From: CAKSFT01 sp045544615
Lineage (GTDB): Bacteria; Bacillota; Clostridia; UBA1381
Direction of reading: 5' to 3'
NCBI GenBank assembly: GCA_045544615.1
Contig: JAZPZI010000033.1
Span: 24,300-88,299, forward strand
DNA length: 64,000 nt
The notes under the pieces are model-generated. The model was not told where the DNA came from and ran no database searches. It was given only the letters and a program-made list of their open reading frames with translations. Positions 7,567-15,905 of the stretch are shown here, in pieces; the first letter of the stretch is position 1, and every line of letters starts with the position of its first letter. The position numbers and the translations under genes were made by a program.

Positions 7567-8766
7567 TTATTTTACATCTTCAACCTCGCATACAGGTTTT
7601 AAGCTTGTTAAATCATTCCAAACCATAACCTTTGCTTTTGTATAATCTTTGGTTGTTGTAAAAGGAATTGCTTCGCCTGCATATACAGCTCTTTGCATTT
7701 CGACAAATTGTTCTCCGTTGTATAATGCAAGAATGACAGTTTTACCATTTCCAATATTGATTGGTGTAATAGTAAATTTTTTATCATTGTTCGAAAGTGT
7801 TGTTTTTGTGTTTGGCATAAAATGAATTTCTGCATTTGTAAGATATTTATTACCTGAATAAATTGATATTTTATTCCATTTTTTCGCTGTTCCTTTGTAA
7901 TAAATATCTGTTAAGTTTCCGCACCCAACAAATGCATCATATCCGATACTTGTTACACTGTCTGGAATTGTTATGTTTGTAAGACTTGTACAATTTTGAA
8001 ACGTACGGCTATTGAAACTTGTTACACTGTCTGGAATTGTTATGCTTGTAAGGCCCGTGCAATCACTAAACGCACCGAGGCCGATAGTTGTTACACTGTC
8101 CGGAATTGTTATACTTGTAAGACCTCTACAATATTCAAACGCCTCGGCTCCGATAGTTGTTACACTGTCTGGAATTGTTATGCTTGTAAGGCCTTCGCAA
8201 CGATAAAACGCCTCGGCTCCGATAGTTGTTACACCGTCTGGAATTGTTATGCTTGTAAGGCCTTCGCAACCATAAAACGCCTCGGCTCCGATAGTTGTTA
8301 CACCGTCTGGAATTGTTATGCTCGTAAGGCCTTCGCAACAATAAAATGTATATTTATAGATACTTGTTAGACTGTCTGGAATTGTTATGCTTGTAAGGCC
8401 TTTGCAATGATAAAATGCCCAGATTCCGATAGTTGTTACACTGTCTGGAATTGTTATGCTCGTAAGGCCCGTGCAATCATAAAACGCCTCGGCTCCGATA
8501 GTTGTTACACTGTCTGGAATTGTTATGCTTGTAAGACCTCTACAATATTTAAACGTATAGCTACCGATAGTTGTTACAGGATAACCGCTAATGGTATCGG
8601 GTATTACAATATCACCACTTGCGGAAGTATCGCAATCTGTAATTGTCGCTTCGCCATTTGAAACATAGTATGTATATATCCCTTCAGTTTCAGCCGATAC
8701 ATTTATCATACCAAATACAATTATGCTTAATATAACTGCCATTAATGCTAATAAATTTTTTTTCAT
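7567..8766 (-). CDS. Secreted BspA-like leucine-rich-repeat surface protein
   Basis: A 399-residue protein with an N-terminal signal peptide (MKKNLLALMAV... to about residue 25, VSA cleavage site), nine near-identical 23-residue LRR_5/BspA-type repeats at residues 77-283 (consensus G-L-T-S-I-T-I-P-D-S-V-T-T-I-G-x-x-A-F-x-x-C), and a C-terminal beta-rich domain of about 80 residues ending VMVWNDLTSLKPVCEVEDVK. Such proteins are adhesins or surface-binding proteins in gut bacteria and protists. No LPXTG or S-layer motif is visible. The gene lies exactly between the two spoIIID copies, suggesting it came in with a duplication. Confidence 0.85.
   Translation of the reverse strand: MKKNLLALMAVILSIIVFGMINVSAETEGIYTYYVSNGEATITDCDTSASGDIVIPDTISGYPVTTIGSYTFKYCRGLTSITIPDSVTTIGAEAFYDCTGLTSITIPDSVTTIGIWAFYHCKGLTSITIPDSLTSIYKYTFYCCEGLTSITIPDGVTTIGAEAFYGCEGLTSITIPDGVTTIGAEAFYRCEGLTSITIPDSVTTIGAEAFEYCRGLTSITIPDSVTTIGLGAFSDCTGLTSITIPDSVTSFNSRTFQNCTSLTNITIPDSVTSIGYDAFVGCGNLTDIYYKGTAKKWNKISIYSGNKYLTNAEIHFMPNTKTTLSNNDKKFTITPINIGNGKTVILALYNGEQFVEMQRAVYAGEAIPFTTTKDYTKAKVMVWNDLTSLKPVCEVEDVK
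7918..8538. repeat. 69-bp tandem repeats inside the LRR gene
   Basis: Nine consecutive 69-bp units encode the 23-residue repeats. Several are almost identical at the DNA level (compare 8160-8230 with 8230-8300), which points to recent expansion or gene conversion and makes the copy number prone to change. Confidence 0.9.
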
Positions 8767-8828
8767 TCAAGTCACCTACAAAAATAACATTTTAATGATC
8801 AACACACAAATTGTTAATCATGTCTTTC

Positions 8829-8857
8829 ATTGTAACATATTTTAAAATAAAAATCAA
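8829..8857 (-). promoter_or_regulatory. Sigma-A promoter of the LRR gene, with operator-like palindrome
   Basis: Minus strand: TTGATT (8852-8857), 17-bp spacer, TACAAT (8829-8834). Just downstream, around the expected start site, ATGATcAACA (8795-8804) and TGTTaATCAT (8812-8821) form a 10-bp inverted repeat with one mismatch, which could be an operator or a 5' hairpin. Confidence 0.7.
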
Positions 8858-8939
8858 GTAAACCTACCGATTTTCATTTCTAAATCCCCTCCCCCTTGCA
8901 TATAGATATACAAACTACTATTTTTATTAGGGGGAGATT

Positions 8940-9200
8940 ATGAAGGACTATATCGAGGAGCGTGTACTTGAGCTTGCCGACTATATAATCGAGTCCGGCT
9001 CAACCGTCCGTGCCACCGCAAAGAAGTTTAATATTTCAAAATCAACAGTACATAAAGATGTTACAGAGCGGCTCGAGCAGTTAAACAAGAGTCTGTTTGA
9101 GCAGGTTCAGGATGTTCTAAAAAGCAACAAGGCAGAGCGTCACATTCGTGGTGGGCTTGCAACAAAGGAAAAGTATTTGAAAATAAAGGAAGCAGACTAA
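8940..9200 (+). CDS. spoIIID: Sporulation transcription factor SpoIIID
   Basis: An 86-residue protein matching SpoIIID throughout: MKDYIEERVLELADYIIESG, the helix-turn-helix TVRATAKKFNISKSTVHKDV, and the basic C-terminal RHIRGGLATKEKYL used for extra DNA contacts. SpoIIID switches genes on and off in the mother cell between the sigma-E and sigma-K stages. AGGGGGAG precedes the ATG. Its 5' half and upstream DNA are duplicated at 7355. Confidence 0.97.
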   Translation: MKDYIEERVLELADYIIESGSTVRATAKKFNISKSTVHKDVTERLEQLNKSLFEQVQDVLKSNKAERHIRGGLATKEKYLKIKEAD

Positions 9201-9230
9201 AAAACGCAAACCGTAAGGTTTGCGTTTTTT
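9201..9230 (+). terminator. spoIIID terminator
   Basis: AAAACGCAAACC / GGTTTGCGTTTT stem, GTAA loop, T-run to 9230, directly after the stop codon. Confidence 0.92.
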
Positions 9231-9233
9231 AAT

Positions 9234-9377
9234 ATGGAATAGGAAAAAAGCTTTGGAATTAACAAACTGAGCCAAAGCTTCAGCTTTGGGTTACCCGAAG
9301 TCGTACATAGGTACGACGAGAGGCGAAGTTTGTTGATGGCAAGTTCACTTGCGGTCCAGAGCTTTTTTACATTCCAT
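9234..9377. repeat. Palindromic multi-stem repeat, copy 1 (MITE-like)
   Basis: A 144-bp element with terminal inverted repeats (ATGGAAT...ATTCCAT ends, extending inward through AAAAAAGCT/AGCTTTTTT). Inside, AACAAACT/AGTTTGTT encloses two hairpins (CCAAAGC-TTCA-GCTTTGG and GTCGTAC-ATAG-GTACGAC), and a further hairpin GCAAG-TTCA-CTTGC lies before the right end. A second copy lies inverted at 24967-25110. It has no coding potential. It could be a miniature transposable element or a structured RNA. Confidence 0.85.
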
Positions 9378-9384
9378 CAGTTAT

Positions 9385-9801
9385 TTATTTTGCTTTAGAT
9401 TCACAGTATGCACATCTGTAAACTCTGTTCTTTTTATCGGTGAGTTTGAAAATCTGGTCAATGTCCTGCTCAACCGATGTGATACATCTCGGGTTTTTGC
9501 ACATGATGACATTTACAAGTTTCTCAGGCGCCGCAAGGTGGCATTTTTTCACCAGCTCGCCGTCCTTTATGATGTTTACTGTGCTGTCAGGGTCGATATA
9601 TCCAAGCACATCCAGGTCAATGTCGATGTCGGCATCAATCTTTATAATGTCCTTTTTGCCCATTTTTTTGCTCGATACATTCTTTATAATAGCAACCGGG
9701 CAATCAAGGCTATCGAGCTTTAAGAAATGGTATATCTCCATTCCCTTTCCCGCCTCGATGTGGTCGATTACTATTCCGTTTTTAATTGCATCAATCTTCA
9801 T
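9385..9801 (-). CDS. pyrI: Aspartate carbamoyltransferase regulatory chain
   Basis: A 138-residue regulatory subunit that binds nucleotides through its N-terminal domain and joins PyrB through a C-terminal zinc site. The four zinc ligands are visible as C-x4-C (CKNPRC) and C-x2-C (CAYC) in the last 40 residues. It begins one base after pyrB and is the last gene of the pyrimidine operon. Its presence means the ATCase is the allosteric class B enzyme rather than the PyrB-only Bacillus type. Confidence 0.95.
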   Translation of the reverse strand: MKIDAIKNGIVIDHIEAGKGMEIYHFLKLDSLDCPVAIIKNVSSKKMGKKDIIKIDADIDIDLDVLGYIDPDSTVNIIKDGELVKKCHLAAPEKLVNVIMCKNPRCITSVEQDIDQIFKLTDKKNRVYRCAYCESKAK

Positions 9802-10716
9802 TTATTCCACCCCCAAAAGCTTCAGAATAAGTGCCATTCTCACATATTTTCCGTTTAAGGCCTGTGTGAAATAGCAAGCTCTTTTATCGTTATCAACTTC
9901 GGTTGTGATTTCGTTAACTCGTGGTAGCGGATGCAGAATACAAAGGTCTTCCTTCGCATTTTTGAGCTTATCCATGCCCAGAATATAGCTATCCTTCAAG
10001 CGGATATAGTCCGCCTCGTTGAAAAATCTCTCACGCTGTACACGTGTCATATAGAGGATATCAAGCTTTGGCATAGCCTCCTCAAGATCACGTGTTTCCT
10101 CAAATTCAATACCCTTTTCAATCAATGTCCCTTCCTTGATATAGTCAGGTAATTTCAACTCGTCGGGTGAAATCAGAACAAACTTCACACCGCTATAGCG
10201 TGACATTGCCGAGATGAGCGAGTGAACTGTTCTTCCGAATTTCAGGTCGCCGCAAAGTCCTACTGTGAGGTCAGAGAGTCTTCCCTTTTCCCTCTTGATT
10301 GTCAGAAGGTCGGTCAGAGTCTGTGTCGGATGGTTGTGTCCGCCGTCACCGGCATTTATAATAGGCACTCCCGACTTTTGTGATGCAACCATAGGTGCGC
10401 CCTCTTTCGGGTGTCGCATCGCAATAATGTCTGCATAACAGCTTACAACCCTTATTGTATCCGATACGCTCTCGCCCTTTGATGCCGATGAGCTGTTTGC
10501 CTCGGAAAAGCCTAAAACATTTCCGCCAAGCTCCATCATTGCCGCCTCAAAGCTCAGTCTTGTTCTTGTCGACGGTTCAAAAAAGAGAGTCGCAAGCTTT
10601 TTATATCTGCACTTTTCACGGTATTGTTCAGGATTTTCAATGATATCATTTGCAGTATCAATCAATTCCTCAATCTCCGCTGTTGATAAATCCAGAATAT
10701 CGATTAGATGTTTCAT
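9802..10716 (-). CDS. pyrB: Aspartate carbamoyltransferase catalytic chain
   Basis: A 304-residue ATCase catalytic subunit. The carbamoyl-phosphate-binding FFEPSTRTRLSFE motif is at about residues 45-57, and HPxxxHPTQ-like NHPTQTLTDLLT and LCGDLKFGRTVHS follow in order. It condenses carbamoyl phosphate with aspartate. Its ATG overlaps the pyrE stop by one base, and pyrI follows directly. Confidence 0.97.
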   Translation of the reverse strand: MKHLIDILDLSTAEIEELIDTANDIIENPEQYREKCRYKKLATLFFEPSTRTRLSFEAAMMELGGNVLGFSEANSSSASKGESVSDTIRVVSCYADIIAMRHPKEGAPMVASQKSGVPIINAGDGGHNHPTQTLTDLLTIKREKGRLSDLTVGLCGDLKFGRTVHSLISAMSRYSGVKFVLISPDELKLPDYIKEGTLIEKGIEFEETRDLEEAMPKLDILYMTRVQRERFFNEADYIRLKDSYILGMDKLKNAKEDLCILHPLPRVNEITTEVDNDKRACYFTQALNGKYVRMALILKLLGVE

Positions 10717-11351
10717 TATTTTGCTCCAATCCAGCTTTCATCACTTGGATTGTTTCTGAAAGCTATAAGTCTTTCAATATCTTCTTCCTTGATGTAGCCT
10801 TCACTTGCTGCAACCTCTGCCAATGTTTCAAAGTTTGTGAGGCTCACATTCTTAACATTTGCAGCCGCAAGGCGGTCGATACCCTTCTGCATACCGTATG
10901 TAAAGATGCTGACAATTCCAAGCACCTCTGCGCCTGCTTCTCTTAACACTTCAACAACCTCGATAACGCTTCCACCTGTTGAAATCAAATCCTCAACAAC
11001 TACAACCTTCTGTCCCTTCTCGAGCTTTCCTTCTATCTGGTTGCCTCTGCCGTGGTCCTTTGCACCTGAACGAACATAACCCATAGGCATATCAAGCATA
11101 TGTGCCGCAATCGCTGCGTGTGCGATACCTGCTGTACTTGTTCCCATCAAAACTTCACATTCAGGATATTCCTTCTTAACAGTTTCTGCGATTGCGCTCT
11201 CAACTGTCACTCTTGCCTCTGGTGCTGTCAAAATCAAACGGTTATCGCAGTAAACCGGGCTCTTGATTCCGCTTGCCCAGATAAATGGGTTCTCCGGTCT
11301 TAAAAATACTGCACCAATCTTCAATAAATTCTTTGCAACTTCCTTTTTCAT
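10716..11351 (-). CDS. pyrE: Orotate phosphoribosyltransferase
   Basis: A 211-residue type I phosphoribosyltransferase with the PRPP-binding motif VVVVEDLISTGGS around residues 116-128. It makes OMP from orotate and PRPP. It lies between pyrF (19 bp upstream) and pyrB (1-bp overlap), so it is co-transcribed. Confidence 0.96.
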   Translation of the reverse strand: MKKEVAKNLLKIGAVFLRPENPFIWASGIKSPVYCDNRLILTAPEARVTVESAIAETVKKEYPECEVLMGTSTAGIAHAAIAAHMLDMPMGYVRSGAKDHGRGNQIEGKLEKGQKVVVVEDLISTGGSVIEVVEVLREAGAEVLGIVSIFTYGMQKGIDRLAAANVKNVSLTNFETLAEVAASEGYIKEEDIERLIAFRNNPSDESWIGAK

Positions 11352-11370
11352 CTTCTGTTCTTCCTTTCTT

Positions 11371-12069
11371 TTAGCCTATAAATTCCTTAACACATCTTCT
11401 GTATGCCGCAACCGGATCGTCTGCCTGGGTAATTGGTCTTCCCACAACTATGTAGTCCGAGCCGATTTCTCTTGCCTTTGCAGGTGTTGTAACTCGTACC
11501 TGGTCACCCACTTCGCCGTCTGCAAAACGAACTCCCGGTGTGATTGTCAAAAATTCATCGCCGCATCTTGATTTTACCTTGCCAGCCTCAAGCGGCGAGC
11601 AAACAACGCCGTCAAGTCCTGCCTTTTTACAGTTTTCGGCATAGTGCATTACAACCTCATCAATCGGCTTTTCAATCAACAAATCAGTTCTCATTCTCTC
11701 CTCACTTGTAGATGTGAGCTGTGTAACACCGATAAGGAGCGGGCGTGTGCCGTCAGGTCTTGTAAGACCCTCAAGTGCTGCTTCCATCATTGCAATTGTT
11801 CCGCCTGCATGGAGGTTACACATATCAACATCGAGTCCAGATAAAACCGCCATCGCCTTTTTTACAGTGTTCGGGATATCGTGAAGCTTTAAGTCAAGAA
11901 AAATCTTGTGGCCTCTTTTTTTGATTTCCCTTACAATTTCAGGGCCTTCTGCATAGAAAAGCTCCATGCCGATTTTTAAATACGGTTTTTCATCAGTAAA
12001 CTTATCCAAAAAATCATAAACCTCTTTTTTGCCGTTAAAATCACAGGCAATAATTACATCTCTGCTCAT
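11371..12069 (-). CDS. pyrF: Orotidine 5'-phosphate decarboxylase
   Basis: A 232-residue TIM-barrel enzyme that converts OMP to UMP. The catalytic FLDLKLHDIPNTV motif (D-x-K-x-x-D) is at about residues 55-67, and the phosphate-binding end VVGRPITQADDPVAAY is present. Its start overlaps the stop of pyrD (ATGA type), indicating coupling. Confidence 0.97.
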   Translation of the reverse strand: MSRDVIIACDFNGKKEVYDFLDKFTDEKPYLKIGMELFYAEGPEIVREIKKRGHKIFLDLKLHDIPNTVKKAMAVLSGLDVDMCNLHAGGTIAMMEAALEGLTRPDGTRPLLIGVTQLTSTSEERMRTDLLIEKPIDEVVMHYAENCKKAGLDGVVCSPLEAGKVKSRCGDEFLTITPGVRFADGEVGDQVRVTTPAKAREIGSDYIVVGRPITQADDPVAAYRRCVKEFIG

Positions 12070-12980
12070 CTGTGTGCTCCTCCTATTATATCACTTAATT
12101 TTTCGATTTTGTACTTTTTCATAACCTCAGGCAATTTTTCGATGATATCACGGCATATAAACGGATCAACCAGATTCGCCGCACCAATCTGAACGCCTGT
12201 TGCACCGGCAAGCATCATCTCGATTACATCCTCGGCACTCGACACACCGCCCATACCGATAATCGGCACAGACACTGCATCATACACCTGATATACCATT
12301 CTCACCGCAACAGGGAAGATTGCCTTACCCGAGAAACCGCCCATCTTGTTTGCGATTACAGGCTTCCGGGTCTTTAGGTCAATTCTCATTCCCATCAGGG
12401 TATTTATAAGGCTGATTCCGTCAGCACCTGCATCCTCGCACGCCTTTGCAATCGCAACAATGTCTGTTACATTCGGGCTCAGCTTCATATATACAGGTTT
12501 TGATGTTACTTCCTTTACAGCCTTTGTCACCGCCGCCGCAGACTCAGGGCTTGTACCAAAACTCATACCGCCGTTATGTACATTCGGACAACTGATGTTT
12601 ACCTCAACAATTCCGACCTGGTCTTCCTTGTCAATCTTTTCAACGCAGTATTTGTACTCATCAATCGAAAATCCGCTGATGTTTGCAACTACCGGCTTTT
12701 TAAAGCATTTGTAAAGCTTCGGAAGCTCTTCCGATATAACCTTCTCAACGCCCGGATTCTGCAAACCTACCGAATTTATCATACCCGACGGGCATTCTGC
12801 AATTCTCGGTGTCGGGTTTCCGAATCTCGGCTCTTTTGTAGTTCCCTTAAAGGATAGCGAGCCAAGTATGTTTATATCATAGAGTTCTGCAAACTCATAG
12901 CCAAAACCGAACGTTCCACTCGCAGGGATTATTGGGTTTGTGAGCTCAACTCCGCTCAGATTAACTCTTGTGTCTACCAT
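12066..12980 (-). CDS. pyrD: Dihydroorotate dehydrogenase, catalytic subunit (class 1B)
   Basis: A 304-residue FMN TIM-barrel enzyme. SFGTSPESA and the NISCPNVHNGG segment, with the class 1 catalytic cysteine, are visible, as is the FMN phosphate site IGMGGVSSAEDV. Class 1B enzymes pass electrons to PyrK and on to NAD+. It overlaps pyrK by 7 bp, which is in line with the 1B heterotetramer. Confidence 0.96.
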   Translation of the reverse strand: MVDTRVNLSGVELTNPIIPASGTFGFGYEFAELYDINILGSLSFKGTTKEPRFGNPTPRIAECPSGMINSVGLQNPGVEKVISEELPKLYKCFKKPVVANISGFSIDEYKYCVEKIDKEDQVGIVEVNISCPNVHNGGMSFGTSPESAAAVTKAVKEVTSKPVYMKLSPNVTDIVAIAKACEDAGADGISLINTLMGMRIDLKTRKPVIANKMGGFSGKAIFPVAVRMVYQVYDAVSVPIIGMGGVSSAEDVIEMMLAGATGVQIGAANLVDPFICRDIIEKLPEVMKKYKIEKLSDIIGGAHR

Positions 12981-13708
12981 ATAATCTCCTCCTTTATAAG
13001 GATTGGTCCGTCCTTGCAGATTCGCTTATTTCCGTATTTTGTCTTGCAACTGCAACCCATACAAGCACCAAAGCCGCATCCCATTCTTTCTTCAAAGCTG
13101 AACTCACCGCCGGTTGTCGATGTGTTATAAAGAGCCTTCAGCATCGGCTCGGGACCGCAGGTGTAGATATATGTATAGTCGGACATCTCTTTTAGAGCAT
13201 CTGTTACAAAGCCTTTGATACCAACCGAGCCGTCAGCAGTTGTAACATAGGTCTTGATGCCCAACGCTTCAAACTCCTCTTTATAGAACACCTCATCGGC
13301 GGTGTTAAAGCCTATAATCACAGATGGGCTCTTTCCCTCTGCCTTTAATTTCTTTGCAAGATTATACATCGGCGGAACACCTACACCGCCACCGATCAGT
13401 ACCGGCTTTTCTCCGCTTGTCTCAAGCTTGAAGCCATTTCCAAGACCGGTCAGGATGTCAAGCTCCTCACCCTTTGTCATCTTCGCCATGACCTCTGTGC
13501 CTGTTCCTACAACCTTATATATTATCGTGATTGAAGCCTCATCATAATCGCATACCGAAATCGGGCGTCTTAAGAAGAACCCGTCGAGCTTTATGTTTAT
13601 GAACTGTCCGGGAGCGGTAATATCCGATGTGTCTCCCAAAAGCTTCATTCTATATACGTCTTTTGCAATCTTTACATTTTCATCAATACTGTATATTCCC
13701 TGACGCAA
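12974..13708 (-). CDS. pyrK: Dihydroorotate dehydrogenase electron-transfer subunit
   Basis: A 244-residue FAD/[2Fe-2S] subunit: FAD-binding RPISVCDY near residue 50, NAD-binding GGGVGVPPM near 107, and a C-terminal cysteine cluster (CGFGACMGCSC followed by a further Cys before KDGP). It moves electrons from PyrD to NAD+. It is four bases after pyrC and overlaps pyrD. Confidence 0.96.
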   Translation of the reverse strand: MRQGIYSIDENVKIAKDVYRMKLLGDTSDITAPGQFINIKLDGFFLRRPISVCDYDEASITIIYKVVGTGTEVMAKMTKGEELDILTGLGNGFKLETSGEKPVLIGGGVGVPPMYNLAKKLKAEGKSPSVIIGFNTADEVFYKEEFEALGIKTYVTTADGSVGIKGFVTDALKEMSDYTYIYTCGPEPMLKALYNTSTTGGEFSFEERMGCGFGACMGCSCKTKYGNKRICKDGPILIKEEIIW

Positions 13709-13711
13709 AGC

Positions 13712-14971
13712 CTATTCCTCCTCTTTCCATACTATCTTGCCGTCAACCGCAGTCATCAGGCATCTGCCGAATACTTTTCTTCCCTCAAACGGAGTTGCTC
13801 TTCCCATTGAGCGGAACTCGGCAGGATTTATTTCATATTCACGTTCCAAGTCAAAAACCGTGAAATTGGCTTTTTTGCCAATCTCCAAAGTATCTTCTAC
13901 CCCGAATCTCTCCCTCGGGTTGTTGTGCATGAGCTCTATAAGCTTTTCGAGAGTGATTATACCCTGTTTCACAAGCTCGGTATACAGCACCGCAAATGCA
14001 GTTTCCAATCCGACTACACCCATCAGGCTTTCCTCGAGTCCCTTTGATTTTTCCTCAGCCGAGTGCGGTGCGTGGTCGGTCGCAATCATGTCAACCGTTC
14101 CGTCTATGATTCCCTCAATCAAAGCAAGCCTGTCCTCTTCCGAGCGAATCGGCGGATTCATTTTGAATCTTCCTTCTTCTTTTAGTTCGGAATCATTCAA
14201 AACCAGATAATGCGGACCTGTTTCACAGGTTATGTCCACACCCGCCGCCTTTGCTTTTCTTATAACCTCAACGCTCTCTTTTGCAGAAACGTGGCATACA
14301 TGGTATCTGCAACCTGTTTCCTTCAAAAGTTCAACATCTCTTGCAATCGGTCCCCACTCGCTCTCCGAGCAGATGCCCTTATGGTTATGTGCTTTTGCAT
14401 ACTCACCGTCGTGGATATATCCGCCATGCAAGAGCGAATTATCCTCGCAATGTGCGACAATCATCTTGTCAAGAGCTTTTGCCTTTTCCATAGCGCATCT
14501 CATAAGTTCGGTGCTTTGTACACCCTTGCCGTCATCCGAAAAACCTCCGCAAAGCTTTGCAAGCTCGTCCATATCGGATAATTCCTCGCCCATTTGTCCC
14601 TTTGTAATGGAAGCATACGGAGTTACATGGATTTTTGCTGATTTATCTATAATATCACGTTGGATATTTATATTCGAAACACTGTCGGGTACGGGGTTTA
14701 AGTTCGGCATCGAGAAAACATGAGTATAGCCGCCACGAGCAGCCGACATTGTACCCGTCTCTACCGTTTCTTTATAAAAAAAGCCCGGTTCTCGAAGATG
14801 TACATGAACATCAATAAAACCCGGGAATATGTGTAATCCGTCAAAATCAAATATTTCGTCTGCCAAAGATAGGTCAAAACCGTCAACAACTATCCCGTCT
14901 GCCACATAGATATCCTGTAATTTGAAAGTATTGTCAAGATATACCCTTGCATTCTTTACGATATAGTTCAT
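13712..14971 (-). CDS. pyrC: Dihydroorotase
   Basis: A 419-residue class I amidohydrolase. The metal-binding DVHVHLREPGF motif is at about residues 54-64, further His ligands lie in VAHCEDNS and HVCHVSA, and the catalytic Asp is in IATDHAPHS. It cyclises carbamoyl aspartate to dihydroorotate. It is the first pyrimidine gene of the run; a GGGGAAAA ribosome binding site is present. Confidence 0.97.
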   Translation of the reverse strand: MNYIVKNARVYLDNTFKLQDIYVADGIVVDGFDLSLADEIFDFDGLHIFPGFIDVHVHLREPGFFYKETVETGTMSAARGGYTHVFSMPNLNPVPDSVSNINIQRDIIDKSAKIHVTPYASITKGQMGEELSDMDELAKLCGGFSDDGKGVQSTELMRCAMEKAKALDKMIVAHCEDNSLLHGGYIHDGEYAKAHNHKGICSESEWGPIARDVELLKETGCRYHVCHVSAKESVEVIRKAKAAGVDITCETGPHYLVLNDSELKEEGRFKMNPPIRSEEDRLALIEGIIDGTVDMIATDHAPHSAEEKSKGLEESLMGVVGLETAFAVLYTELVKQGIITLEKLIELMHNNPRERFGVEDTLEIGKKANFTVFDLEREYEINPAEFRSMGRATPFEGRKVFGRCLMTAVDGKIVWKEEE

Positions 14972-15002
14972 GCTCTTTTCCCCTTTCCCATAAATTTAGG
15001 TT

Positions 15003-15029
15003 TCGGGAGGGAAAAACTTTCCCTCCCGA
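15003..15029. other. GC-rich stem-loop before pyrC
   Basis: A perfect 12-bp stem TCGGGAGGGAAA / TTTCCCTCCCGA with a 3-base loop, between the small hypothetical gene and pyrC. On the operon strand (minus) no T-run follows, so it is not an obvious terminator. It could stabilise or process the mRNA, or regulate pyrC; there is no recognisable PyrR anti-terminator. Confidence 0.6.
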
Positions 15030-15036
15030 TATTTTG

Positions 15037-15327
15037 TCAAACCTCTAATGCGTCCTGCAACCACCAGCTGCCGATATCAAACGCCTTATACAGATCCTCA
15101 CGCTCGCCGGTTCTGTAGTTAGTACCCTTGCCGAGCTCGCCTGTATTGTCCTGAATACTGAAAACCACCTTTCTTGCTCGCTCAACACCGTCAACCTTTT
15201 CGCTTTCGGTGATGTCCATAACAAGAATCAAGTCGTCTTCAAGATTTCCGTAATAGATTCTGTTTCCAAGGCGGTATATCGGTTTACCCTTATAGGTTAA
15301 GCCTTTTTTCTTTTTAGCTTGAGCCAT
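15037..15327 (-). CDS. Conserved-looking small hypothetical protein
   Basis: A 96-residue soluble protein starting MAQAKKKKGLTYKGKPIYRLGN; its Lys-rich start is followed by a predicted beta-rich body with alternating hydrophobic residues (DLILVMDITES, ARKVVFSIQDN). I recognise no family. The ATG at 15327 is preferred because AAAAGG lies about 12 bases upstream, while the earlier in-frame ATG at 15339 touches that site. It lies between the 2-oxoacid oxidoreductase and the pyrimidine operon, on the same strand as both. Confidence 0.7.
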   Translation of the reverse strand: MAQAKKKKGLTYKGKPIYRLGNRIYYGNLEDDLILVMDITESEKVDGVERARKVVFSIQDNTGELGKGTNYRTGEREDLYKAFDIGSWWLQDALEV

Positions 15328-15366
15328 TTTCTCTACCATCCTTTTTATAGATTTGGGTTTTGTCTA

Positions 15367-15897
15367 TTAAAGATTATACCCTTTTTCAATCATTTCCATG
15401 TTAACATCAATCAAATGCTGCTTTGATGCAGGAACTGTCTTTTCAACACCTGCACGGATTTCATCGAGTGTGAACACGCCTGTTGCCTTGATGAGTGCAC
15501 CAAGCATAATCATATTTGCCATGCCGGCTTTTCCTGCATCTGTTGCCATACCTGTTGCAGGGACAGCAACTGATTTTACATCGTCTCTTGCTACTTCACG
15601 GTCGATAAGGCTTGAATCAAAGAGGATTGTTCCATCCTTTACAACAAGGTTTTCAAATTTATCGAGTGAAGGCTTGTTCATGCTGATTAACACATCAGGC
15701 TCTGTGATAATAGGTGAGCCGACCGGGTCATCAGAAACTATAACATGACAGTTTGCTGTACCACCACGCATTTCAGGGCCGTATGACGGGAGCCATGAAA
15801 GCTGCTTGCCCTTCATCAAAGCTGTATATGCCAGAATCTTTCCCGCAAAGAGAATACCCTGACCGCCAAATCCTGTAATAATAATATTTGTAGTCAT
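15367..15897 (-). CDS. vorC: 2-oxoacid:ferredoxin oxidoreductase, gamma subunit
   Basis: A 176-residue gamma subunit: MTTNIIITGFGGQGILFAG is the standard start, followed by YGPEMRGGTANCHVIVSD. It belongs to a KorC/VorC-type four-subunit enzyme that oxidatively decarboxylates 2-oxoacids to acyl-CoA and reduces ferredoxin. An earlier ATG at 15909 overlaps the stop of the upstream subunit gene and is a possible alternative start adding four residues. Confidence 0.92.
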   Translation of the reverse strand: MTTNIIITGFGGQGILFAGKILAYTALMKGKQLSWLPSYGPEMRGGTANCHVIVSDDPVGSPIITEPDVLISMNKPSLDKFENLVVKDGTILFDSSLIDREVARDDVKSVAVPATGMATDAGKAGMANMIMLGALIKATGVFTLDEIRAGVEKTVPASKQHLIDVNMEMIEKGYNL

Positions 15898-15905
15898 ATC
15901 AAAAA

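Noticed and set aside
7996..8661. Cysteine-rich frames on the plus strand opposite the LRR gene
   Set aside because: They are antisense readings of the 69-bp repeats; no promoter, ribosome binding site or family.
15003..15029. Rho-independent terminator between the small gene and pyrC
   Set aside because: The T-run is missing on the strand of transcription.
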